Below the pieces are notes generated by a model that worked only from the letters and a program-made list of their open reading frames with translations, was not told the DNA's origin and ran no database searches. Of a stretch of 64,000 nt of DNA, positions 1 through 10,399 are shown in pieces (positions within the stretch are counted from its first letter, which is position 1; every line of letters begins with the position of its first letter). This DNA is from Adiantum capillus-veneris (Eukaryota; Streptophyta; Polypodiopsida; Polypodiales; Pteridaceae), in NCBI GenBank assembly GCA_014529385.2, contig CM043942.1, forward strand, positions 108,891,141 through 108,955,140. Direction: 5' to 3'. Position numbers and translations under genes: made by a program.

Positions 1-31
1 ATGGAGGCTGTCCAGATACCATATATAATGA

Positions 32-76
32 TGTTACATATTGACCCCAGATCTCAGGAGAAGTAATCGTCGGAGG

Positions 77-126
<50 letters not shown>

Positions 127-428
127 ATCACATTAACTCCAGAGACAGAATGATACAAGATGACCAATAAGTGGACCCTAGGAGTACTGATATAGTGTGC
201 CCGGCCTGGGCTGGGCAAAACCTCTAAAAATACCCAACATCTGAAAATCCACAAAATTGGAAATACATAATAAAATGGGCAAAATGTATGGTGCAAACCC
301 TATATGTGCATGGAATCCCTACCAGAAGGGTAAAAGGGTGGGCAACCTACAACCAAGGGCTTGAGTGCACATGAGGAAAGCCATAAGCAAGAGTAAAAGC
401 ATCTGGAAGGTGAATATAAGCTCTAACA
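32..428 (-). mobile_element. LTR-like fragment, possibly Ty1/copia type
   Basis: On the minus strand the segment begins TGTTAGAGC and ends ATGTAACA, so its ends form the inverted TGTTA/TAACA expected of a copia LTR. A purine tract (TTGAGGGGGGC, 429-439) lies immediately before it. A tRNA-Met-primer-like but imperfect string (TGGTATCTGGACAGCC, 6-21) lies just after it. No second copy is in the window, so the LTR call rests only on edges and context. No confident coding match is seen in the adjoining sequence. Confidence 0.4.
79..125. repeat. (GA)n microsatellite
   Basis: Nearly pure GA dinucleotide tract of about 46 bp, inside the LTR-like fragment. Confidence 0.95.
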
Positions 429-439
429 GCCCCCCTCAA

Positions 440-912
440 CAGTAGATTCTGAGAAGCTATGGAGGAAAATGTCGGAGTCTTGATAAAATTTGGAGAGTCA
501 AAATGAGCACCAAGCGAAGAAACGATGAACTGTCTAGTGCCAAGTGAAGATGGCCATACTGAAGGTTGCAATGATCAAGTCAATATGGAAGCTGAAAGTA
601 ATGCCAAAAAATCGAACAAGTCGAGGAGAGGATGTTATAGAAGTGCCAAAGATGAGCGTATCGCAGCTCATCGGCTAGTGGTGAAGCAGGCAAAGAGAGG
701 CGGAGAGTGCACCCCTCTCGAAGCGAACAGTTTGACCAAAGGAGAAAGGCTGGAATGAACAGTGGTTGGGTATTGAAACCCTAGACCAATATGGGAACAA
801 AGTCCCCTTGCATGTGCACGTGCGCACACGCACACACAACTCACATTCAATATGGGGACAAAGTGCACTTGCATGCACGCGTGCGAACATATACTTGCTT
901 GCAGATATTCCT
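440..912. other. Unassigned spacer
   Basis: Short open frames on both strands but no recognisable domain. It may be the internal 3' region of the LTR-like element to the left. Two similar CA/GT-rich phrases around an 'AATATGGG(A/G)ACAAAGT' motif (near 787 and 849) form a minor duplication just before Gypsy-1. Confidence 0.4.
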
Positions 913-948
913 TGTCACAAACCAGTGACGTGGCAGCCAGCAGTAGCA

Positions 949-1080
<132 letters not shown>

Positions 1081-1470
1081 CTGGCAGTCCCGAAATTCCT
1101 GCAGAAAGGCTGACGTGGCAGCCGTGTACGGACACCCACAAAACGCAGGCGCAAAATCGGGCGGGAAAAGCGGCAAGCTGTACGGAATGCTGACGTGGCT
1201 GATTTGCATGAGCAAAAGCTGAAAAAATTCCTACGCAATTTTTAGGGCAGCTTTTGGGCTTTGCTTTATTTTGGAGAAGCTTTTAAAGTTGCTTTATTTT
1301 AAGAACTTTAAAAAGGAAGCTTTTGATTTTGAAGCTTTTGGGGCTCTGCTTTTAGCAACCCTTGTAACCTTTATTAAGAACCCAAGGGGGCTCCCTCTGC
1401 AGAGCCTCTGGATGCAGAGAGTCTGAGAGAGAGAGCACTTGCGGGAGTTGTACTTTTTCTCGAAGATTAA

Positions 1471-1479
1471 TATAAAAAG
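1471..1479 (+). promoter_or_regulatory. TATA box in Gypsy-1 5' LTR
   Basis: TATAAAAAG, conserved at the same LTR position in the 3' LTR (6790-6798) and in the Gypsy-2 5' LTR (25418-25426), which supports it as the element promoter. Confidence 0.6.
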
Positions 1480-1631
1480 AAATACCGAAAGGGGCGCTAG
1501 TCTTTGGGGCCAATACCTCTTGGCACGGAACTCCGCTGGGCCGGTGTCGAATCTAATTGTGAACTGTTTTGAAGTGAATTCCTGTCGTGTCATGGTTGAT
1601 TCTTGACTTGGAGTGTCCAAGTTTGTTACAG

Positions 1632-1643
1632 TGGTATCAGAGC
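1632..1643 (+). other. Gypsy-1 primer-binding site (tRNA-iMet)
   Basis: TGGTATCAGAGC, one base after the LTR end; complementary to the 3' end of plant initiator tRNA-Met, the usual primer of chromoviruses and copia elements. Confidence 0.9.
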
Positions 1644-1694
1644 GCGGCCGATTTCTCTTCTACCAAGAAATCCGATCCTTTTTACGCGGCACTT

Positions 1695-4600
1695 ATGGAT
1701 TCAAGCCAAAGACAATTGACTTCCTGTGCATCCGGAGATGCGGGAAGAGATCACGAAGAAGATTCTCGCGAGGAGTATGGCCCGCCTCGGCCTACTCAAG
1801 CGGAGATTGAAGAGATGGAACGTCGGCAGATGGTCAACGACGCGACAAAGATGATCATAAGTTTGGCGAAGGATCTGAAATTTGCAAAATTTTTCACCCA
1901 GACATCCTTCGACGAGGTGCACTCACAGTGGCGGCAAACCACAGAGCCACCCCTCAAATTGGCGCTCAAACAACCTCCTACTCCGAGGATGTTTACAGAG
2001 CAAGAATTGGAAGAGGTGGTTGATACACGGACTAACCAGCTTTTTGACGGGCAGAACAAAAGCACGATAAAAAGTAGAAGAAAGGAACTGATTTCCCGGG
2101 TTATTTGGGTTGTCAATCTACTTTTGCCTCGACAAGAAAGAAGAAGAAGTGTGTGCGATTTGAAGGAGTACCCAGTTCTTCCTTTTCTTCTTCTTCTTCT
2201 TCTGACAGTTCTTCTAGCTCTTTTGACTCGAGCGAAGAAGACAGAAAAGGGAAAAAAGCGAAGCAAAAAGCAACGCTTGCAAAGGGCAAGGAAAAGGCAA
2301 AGAAGTCTAAATCTCGCCCAGTTTCGGACAGTTCTACAGAGGACTCCTCTTCGAATAGTTCGGACTCCGACGACAACAGATTTTATGCAAGGAAGAAGAA
2401 TTTTTATAAAGAAAACCAGTATGACTTTCTGGAAGATAAAAAAGCAAGAAAGTCCAAGAATTTAAAGAAGGTGGACAGTCAATTAAATTGGACACGTTTT
2501 CTGGATTTCAAGATGCTTCGAAGGCTTTGGCCTTCATACAACAATTTGACATAGCTTTCTCTGGAGGACATTACTCAGAGCACTCCAAGATTCTGAAGGC
2601 TACCTCTTACTTCAAGGGAAATGCTCGAACTTAGTGGTCCACTCTTCTATTGAACAAGAAAGCGCCACTTAAATGGCTGAAATTTAAAAGACTTTTTATT
2701 TCTTCATGGCTGACTCGGGGAGTACGAGCGCAACATAAGAACTGCTTGGAACCATCTTCGGATGACCAAGAAAGATACATTGGACGCATATTGCGAGACC
2801 CACATATGAGATCATGACGCAGAGAACCAAACAGACTTCTAACAATGAAAGTAGAAAGAAAAAGAGCACCCCAAAAAAGAAAGAAAAGGATGCACGACCC
2901 CAGCTCACTCTTCGAGAGAGGATCAGCTACATCAAAGAGGGGAAGTGTTGAATGCGGGAAAACTGGGCATATCTCTATGAAGTGCCCTAAAAAGGCTCCG
3001 AAAGAACAAAATGAAGAATGGCTAGAGAGTTCAAAAGCAGCTGAGGAACGTGGCAGAAAAGGCAGATGAAAGCAGAATTGGTACCACATTGCGTGGGGCC
3101 CGAACCGAATAAAATGAATGAAGTACAAAACTTTACCGCTTTTAGGGCAAAGTGAAAGATCATGAAGCCCTCTTTTTCTTTGATGAAGGAGCCAAGGGCA
3201 ACTTCTTTTCACTTGAATTGGCTGCTCGATTTGGAATTACGCCCGACAGGCTGAGGCCACAGGCAGAGGTAGTTCTAGCGGCACCCGAACGGGATGTTGC
3301 CATTACACCGATCATTAGCAAACTTCGTTTGCAATGTCAGGGGTGTTTAGGGCACGAGGATTTCTACATAATACCCTTGGGAGGTTGTGACGTCCTACTC
3401 GAAATCCCTTGGTACCACAAGAACAACGTCGTGGTTGACTACTGGGCAGAGAAAGCGACTTTGACAAATGAAGGGCACAGAGATTGTACTTGATGAAATT
3501 CAGTTTCTTTACTTTCTGGAAAGGATTGAATGATGATTGAAGGTCGAATATGTTTTGACCTCAAAAAAGAACGCCAAGATTTTCTCCACACTCATGCCGA
3601 TTGCTTTTTAGAGGGCCTGCTAGGCGAGTTGCCGCCAGCTCGTCCTGAGGATCATAGCATTGATCTGATACCTAGAACCATACGTCCACCTTACCGTGTG
3701 AGCCGAGCCCAGAGATACACTTTTTGGGATACATTGTCTCAGCAGCAGGAGTGCAGATGGACCCGGCCAAGATAGAGACTATCCGTGAATGGCCCGATTT
3801 GAAGAATGTCCATGAAGTTCGAAGCTTCTTGGGCTTATTTTCCTACTACCTGCGGTTCATCAAAAAGTTTGCAGAGGTTGCTTACCCCTTTGCATTTGTT
3901 AACATAGGAAGGAGTCCTTTTCTTGTGGGGATCCACAGAGGTGACTGCCTTCCAGAAATTGAAATAGAATTTGACTACAGGACCAGTTTTGACTTTGCCG
4001 GATTTGCAGAGGTCGTTTGAAGTATATTGTGATACTTGTGGTCGTAGTCTGGATGCGGTCTTAATGCATGAAGGCCATGTCATTGCCTATGAGAGCCGAT
4101 TGTTTTCAAGGCCGGAATTGACAGTACAGATTTGAGAGAAAGAGCTTTTGGTGGTTATCCATGCTCTTACTCAGTGGCAACATTACCTATTCGGAGCCGA
4201 TTTTACGGTTTTCACAGATGGTTGGAGTTTACGCTACTTCTTGTCACAGAAGCAGCTATCGGAAAAGCAGATGTGGTGGGCAAACATTTGGCCACACTTT
4301 TACTTTCGGATTGTCCATGTACAGGGACAAAAGAAATTGGTGGCAGATACTTTGTCCCGGAAGCCGTCGATTCTGGCTATCTCCGCGATACATCATAGAA
4401 GCTTCGAGGATATGGTCGGTCAGTACGCCACAGATACAGATTTTTGCAGATGTATTCAGTTGAATACAGAATGGGGAGGTAGTAGCGGAATATTTCATTC
4501 GGGATGATGTGCGTTACACAACCGTTGAAGGAAAAGGTTCTAACCAAATGCCATTGTCCACCTTTTACAGGTCACCGCGACATTGTTACCACCTTGAAAG

Positions 4601-5719
4601 GTGTGGAGAGATACTTTTGTTTGGCCGAGACTCAAGAAGGACGTGGACGATTTTGTACGCAGCTGCTTGGTATGCTAGAAGGTCAAGTTTTGACAGGCAT
4701 AAAGCACAGGGATTGTTGTAGCCTTTACCTATACCCACCTGCCCCTGGAAAAGTATTGCAATGGATTTCATTTGATCTCCCGAAAACACAACATGGGCAC
4801 GATTGTTTATTGCCCAGATATTCAGATTACATGGCATGCCTGAGACGATTGTCTCCGACAGAGACCCCAGATTCACGAGTTTGTTTTGGACGGCTATTTG
4901 GAAGAACATTGGCACACGGTTGCAGTTCTCGTCATCGTTCCACCCGCAGACTGACGGGCAATCAGAGATTGCTAATTCAGTGGTACTGGATTTGTTGAAA
5001 TCTTCTCCTTTGAATTTGAAGACTTCATGGGAAAAGGGTTTTTACCTTTGGTGGAATATGCCTACAGAAACACGATTAACTCTTTGATGGGGAAGGTGCC
5101 ATGTGAGATTATTGAATTTGCTATGAAGGTCTCACCCTTCCTTAACACGAAAGATAAGATTTTTCTTTGAAGCCGACCAATTCACGAGGGACTTGGACTT
5201 CGTCCGGAAGGCTTTGCAGAAATCTCAGAAAAAGGCAGCAGATCGACATCGTCGCGATTTGAAATTGAAGGAGAACGATTGGGTGCTCTTACATTTTGAG
5301 AAGGCACGCCCGAGAAAGAAAAAGGGAAAGGAGCGGCTTTCTCGAAAGCCTAGCATGAGATACTATGGACCTTTCCAGATTTCCGAAAAGATAAATGATG
5401 TCTCCTTGAGACTGAAGCTGCTCGACACTTGGAGACTTCACAATGTTTTCATGTGAGTCTCTTGAAGCCTTTTAAAGTTGATGTGCCCGATGATGGGGAG
5501 CCAGATGAGCAACCCGGATTGGAGGAAAACGAGTAGATACTCGTTCCAGAACAAATATTGGCAAGAAAGATACAAAGATAAAAGGTAAAGTGATAAGACG
5601 GTTCTTGGTTAAATTCAAGACCTACTTCGCATTGGATGCGAAGTGAATGGAGGAGGAGGACTTGGCACATACTCCTCAGATTGTGAATCTTTACCTCGAA
5701 GCATTTGGTTTAGCATAGT
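1695..5719 (+). pseudogene. Gypsy-1 gag-pol remnant
   Basis: Gag would start at ATG 1695 (MDSSQRQLTSC...), passes through a Ser/Asp/Lys low-complexity stretch (about 2170-2380) and a zinc knuckle near 2950 (CGKTGHISMKC) that has lost its first Cys compared with Gypsy-2. A protease-like piece (3152-3493) has FDEGAKGNF where a D-S/T-G motif is expected. Reverse transcriptase is missing between about 3706 and 3713. The next segments match the end of RT, RNase H (about 4020-4480), the integrase zinc region and C-terminal half (4510-5460), and a degenerate chromodomain-like end (about 5530-5715, RRFLVKFKTYFALDAK). Frames switch repeatedly. Compared with Gypsy-2 it is the more damaged copy. It cannot encode functional enzymes. 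Confidence 0.88.
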
Positions 5720-6118
5720 CTATTCCAAATGGAACCCTGAACTCAGCTTGGGCGGAATTTAGTGCAGCGGGTATGCACGAAAGGGGAGTCGCTCCACTCC
5801 TTTGTCAACAGATTGCCTCGATGTTTGATACTAAAGTCACTGGTGTCCCTTTTGAGTTTCAGGGATACTGTGAGTTGACAGTATTCTGTTGTATGACTTT
5901 ACGAACTGGAATTCCCGATACTGATTTGTACTTGGACTTGTTTAAGTGCAGGAAGTGATAGACGAAATGACTGTAGCATTTCGGTTGAACAATCTCGATA
6001 GACGTGATTGCAATAAGGATTAGTCAATCGGGCATCTATGAGGTCTCGAGTGGATCTAGATGCGATTGCTAAATACGTTGCCGATTAATCATGGTCTGAG
6101 ATCCAAATGAATTTTGAA

Positions 6119-6190
6119 TGTGATTTGTCATGTGATATCCTGTGATGTCAAGTGATGTCCTGTGATGTCGTGTGATGTGACTGTCGATTG
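6119..6190. repeat. Short tandem repeat TGTGATGTCC-like
   Basis: About six imperfect 10-11 bp units in the non-coding segment before the 3' LTR; the same array occurs in Gypsy-2 at 30790-30850. Confidence 0.75.
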
Positions 6191-6306
6191 GTACATGTGC
6201 TAGATGTGTGTCCCTAGTGCGTCGGTACTAACAATCAGTGTCTGCTAAGACAGTTTATGGCTTCTGTCTGTTTTGTAGGCGTAATCGAGGGTGATTACAA
6301 TGCTTT

Positions 6307-6319
6307 CAAGAGGGGGGTA
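6307..6319 (+). other. Gypsy-1 polypurine tract
   Basis: CAAGAGGGGGGTA abutting the 3' LTR start; identical to the tract of Gypsy-2. Confidence 0.85.
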
Positions 6320-6351
6320 TGTCACAAACCAGTGATGTGGCAGCCAGCAGT

Positions 6352-6402
<51 letters not shown>

Positions 6403-6949
6403 AACTGGCAGTCGCGGAATTCCCACAGAAAGGCTGATGTGGCAGCAATGTACGGACACCCGCAAAACGCTGCACAAAATCCGATGGGAAAAGCGGCAGG
6501 CCGTACGGAATGCTGACGTGGCTGATTTGCGTGAGCAAAAGCTGAAAAAAATCCTTCGCAATTTTTTGGGCAGCTATTGGGCTTTGCTTTATTTTGGAGA
6601 AGCTTTTAAAGTTGCTTTATTTTAAAAACTTAAAAAAGGAAGCTTTTGATTTTGAAGCTTTTGGGGCTCTACTTTTAGCAACCCTTGTAACCTTTCTTAA
6701 GAACCCAAGGGGGCTCCCTCTGTAAAGCATCTGGACACAGAGTCTAAGAGAGAGCACCCGCGGGAGTTGTACTTTTTCTCGAAGATTAATATAAAAAGAA
6801 ATACTGAAAGGGGCGCCAGTCTTTGGGGCCAATACCTCTTGGCACGGAACTCTGCCGGGCCGGTGTCAAATCTAATTGTAAATTGTTTTGAAGTGAATTC
6901 CTGTAGTGTCGCGGTAGATTCTTGACTTGGAGTGTCCAAGTTTGTTACA
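6320..6949 (+). repeat. Gypsy-1 3' LTR
   Basis: 630 bp copy of the 5' LTR, with the same ends but a shorter CA tract (6352-6401). Confidence 0.92.
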
Positions 6950-6961
6950 TTTCTAATCTTT

Positions 6962-6962
<1 letters not shown>

Positions 6963-7006
<44 letters not shown>
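6963..7006. repeat. (CT)n microsatellite at LINE-D 5' junction
   Basis: Pure CT tract of 44 bp. A nearly identical TCTAATCTT occurs on both sides (6952-6960 and 7004-7012). LINE-D sequence starts a few bases to the right. Confidence 0.95.
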
Positions 7007-7007
<1 letters not shown>

Positions 7008-7012
7008 ATCTT

Positions 7013-7912
7013 GTGGTGGAGGCGCTCACCAGATCAGTCTCCTTCATAAACCGCACATGGGAACTTCCTAGAGACAGATATGCTCGCATAGCACTTGAAT
7101 CCTCTCGACAGTTAGCCATACAAGGAGATACAACATGCTGGTATGGGGAGATGACATCATGGTTTCAGGCACATGGGTTCAGCATAGACAGGCTGCCACC
7201 ATTCCATTACTCATTGGATGCACCATCTCTCACTCTTACACAGTCAGAGATCACCAAGCTCATCCGCCAAGACCTAACCCAGCTAGACACCAGGAGGACA
7301 TGGATACAACCAGCATAGAAATTGGGCACGAAGATGGCTTTCTACAGAGACCACCTTCTCCAGCTCACGGAAGATGGTTTTGTGGCGAGACCCAGATACA
7401 TGGATACCCACTTGTCTCATGGGATACGATGTGCTATTGGCCAGTTACGCACATCTTCTCACCAGTTGCGGATTGAGACTGGGAGGTACAACGGAGATCC
7501 AACAGAGGACAGGACATGTCCCTTGTGTAACATGGAACCTGAGACAGAGCTACACTATACATGCCGCTGCCCCGTCTACTACGAGATACGAGGTCGCTTC
7601 CACTGCCTGTTCAGAGGGGGTTTTGGACCACTCTCAAGAGTCATGGGATACGAAGATCCGAGATGTCTGGGTTTGTTCTTACTCGAGCTGCGCAGACACA
7701 GAGATAGCCTGATGAATGGCGAGGCTAGCCAGTCTCAAAGACGGATCACAAACTTCTTCAAAGCAGACACGGGACAGCCGCAAGAGCCACTCCCACAACA
7801 GAGCTCCCCCTCGTCTCACACCAGAGGCACACTGATTGACCGAGCGATTGAACTAGGGAAATCCAGGCGCCCACGACTGCGAAGAACTACACAGCATCGA
7901 CGGGTTCTATGA
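7013..7912 (+). pseudogene. LINE-D ORF2 C-terminal part
   Basis: Post-RT region of a LINE ORF2. It reads in one frame except for a TAG near 7316, where LINE-A keeps CAG (IQPTQELG versus IQPA-stop-KLG). A C-terminal zinc-binding cluster is visible as CPLCNMEPETELHYTCRC (C-x2-C, then H-x3-C-x-C), followed by a basic tail ending near QHRRVL. The endonuclease and RT domains are absent because the copy is 5'-truncated. This is a dead-on-arrival insertion. Confidence 0.8.
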
Positions 7913-8239
7913 CAGAAAATTCGGAGCACGCTGGCCAGGCATGCACGACGCCCGGTCAGACTACTAACCATGGAGGAAATTGATGAGATTCGCCAACGAC
8001 CGATGCTAGATCTCTTGTGATTCAGCCATCCCAACAAGCCGCCCAAATTTTTCCGCTTAGTTTTATGCTTGGCTCACATCAACCAACTTAGGACCCCATA
8101 GTAGATATCTTTGTTTTGTACTGTTGTTAGGTTATTTTGTTACTCTGACTTTGTATCAGATCCACCACTTTGTAACTTTCGGGTCTCATAGGTCATTATG
8201 GCCTTTTGAAGACGTTAATATAACATTTCATTTCATTTC

Positions 8240-8240
<1 letters not shown>
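7013..8240 (+). mobile_element. LINE-D: 5'-truncated LINE 3' end
   Basis: Plus-strand copy closely matching the 3' end of LINE-A (minus strand, 20435-21650). It starts inside ORF2 directly after a (CT)n tract. It ends with CCTTTTGAAGACGTTAATA, three to four CATTT units and another (CT)n run (8244-8273) in place of poly(A). The 3' hairpin GGTC-ATTAT-GGCC lies at 8191-8203. Confidence 0.88.
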
Positions 8241-8655
<415 letters not shown>

Positions 8656-8656
8656 G

Positions 8657-9567
8657 TAAATCTTTGGGATTAATTTACAAGTGGGAAACCTCGATGTGAG
8701 GAAAACCCTCAGAAAAGATCATATACAAATGAAAGAACACAAAAGTGTCCGGCGGAAAAGGATGGCTAAAGCATTGATAGGAGAGCTGGTGTATCTCCGA
8801 GGTGATATCACTAACATCCAAGGCATAATGTAAAGATGGCCTAACGGAGAGCTTAAAAAAACTGAAAAGGATCTGCATCAGAGCGATGGAACATATAGCC
8901 ATTTGATGCCACGGGGTCCAATATGCTCAATATCTGATCCACATGAAGAAGACCACAAATTGCTATAAGGAAGGCGGGAGAATGCCGAAAGCCCAAAACT
9001 GTTTGTTACAAACTGACAGTGTCTAAGAAAAGCTCTAGCAATGCAGCAATCCCAGAACATGTGACTAACAGTTTCCTCTGAAGTTGCGCAACGGACACAC
9101 CGTGAAGAGTAGATATGACGTGCACCGATTAGTGCCCACCGGGAGAATTCCAAGCAAGCATCCTTAAAGAAACAAACGCTCCTTCAAAGGCAAGTGGCTC
9201 TTCCAGAGGGCAGAGAGAGACTTTCTCCACCAAGGATCGGATTTGTGCATGAACCATAGGGGATTACAATGGTCAGCAAGCCAAGGCCGCGGTAGAAGAA
9301 GAGCATAAATTTACTGGCAGAAATAGCCTCAAAAGGTGTGTCCTAGAAATTCCAATTAGACATGCGGCTACCATCAGCCAAAGGTGGAATGGGTAAAAAT
9401 TCAACCAGCATGTATTGAAGCTCTCTCCAGAGCTGGCGATAATGCATACCCAATCCAAACTGGCGAGCGGCAATGGGAAACTGAATGGTGTAGCCTACCT
9501 CATCAACCACATCATCAACTATACGAAGACCACGACAAGAGAGGGGAGAAGCCTGACGAGGCGAACG
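8657..9567 (-). mobile_element. LINE-J, 3' part (split by the copia element)
   Basis: Minus-strand remnant of an L1-type LINE. The ORF2 C-terminal zinc motif (zf-RVT type) reads CVRCATSEETVSHMFWDC around 9045-9115. The upstream post-RT region reads toward the copia insertion (DDVVDEVGYTIQFPIAARQF, near 9470-9530). Its 3' end (minus strand ATTTACA) runs straight into (TA)n. The remainder lies right of the copia element at 14851-14978. LINE-I at 37652-39790 is a more decayed relative with the same 3' segment. Confidence 0.75.
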
Positions 9568-9844
9568 TGTTAGGGAATAAAGGCCTAAGTGCCTTGTACT
9601 TATAACTTATAAGTTAAAAAGACTTATAAGTGAGGGGGCCCAAGTGTGAATGGCCCCCTAGTCACTTACTCATATACTCAAATGTGAAGCCCAAAAGAAT
9701 ATAGTGTGACTTCTCCCAATTTCCAACGAGCTCTCTCTCTCTCTCACGTTTTTCCTGCGCAAGCCTCTTCTGCGCCACTCTCCCCTTCTCCTTCACTCTC
9801 ATTGCATAGGACAGCAAGTGGGCTCTCTCTCCTGCTCCCCCACA
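9568..9844 (+). repeat. Copia 5' LTR
   Basis: TGTTAGGG...CCCCCACA, 277 bp. Contains the short palindromic phrase ACTTATAACTTATAAGT and a CT-rich stretch. Confidence 0.96.
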
Positions 9845-9846
9845 CA

Positions 9847-9858
9847 TGGTATCAGAGC
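9847..9858 (+). other. Copia primer-binding site (tRNA-iMet)
   Basis: TGGTATCAGAGC, two bases after the LTR. Confidence 0.92.
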
Positions 9859-10399
9859 TTTAGGGTTTCCAAGAGAGCCATCTTCGCAACACAGATCAGA
9901 ATTCTGTTTTTGCTCGCTGCGGGAAGGATATTCAACCGTTTTCGATCAACTCTGTCGCGAAGGGATCCTCTCACCGTGTAGAATCGACCTCCGGTGACAG
10001 TTTCCCCAAAATTAGGGTTTCAAAAACTGGCGAACAGCAGCCTATTTCTGCTGAAATTGACCAATTTCGGGGTCAATTTGATGCAATTTCATTAGGGCAA
10101 GTCTCACAGGTCAATCTTACAGGTGTTTCCACCAACGAGGTTCTGAAAATTCAGCAAAACAGGTGTTTACAGGTCTGATTTTTGCCCTAAAACAGGGAAT
10201 TTCAGCAAGCAAATGATGTATACACCTTGTGGAAACCTTTGGTAAGGGTTTGGCAGTGAATGCACGCCGTTTTGGGGTGATTTCGCGTGAAATTTGCTCG
10301 CTGTTTTTCTGTAACAGCAAGCTGTTTTTTGCCCGATTGCGCACATTTGGGCGTGTTTAGGTCGACAAAACAGGGTTTCAGTGTTTGCAATCACTCAAA
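9859..10399 (+). other. Copia 5' untranslated leader
   Basis: About 540 bp between primer site and the gag ATG, without a long frame on the sense strand. Nothing else recognised in it. Confidence 0.7.
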
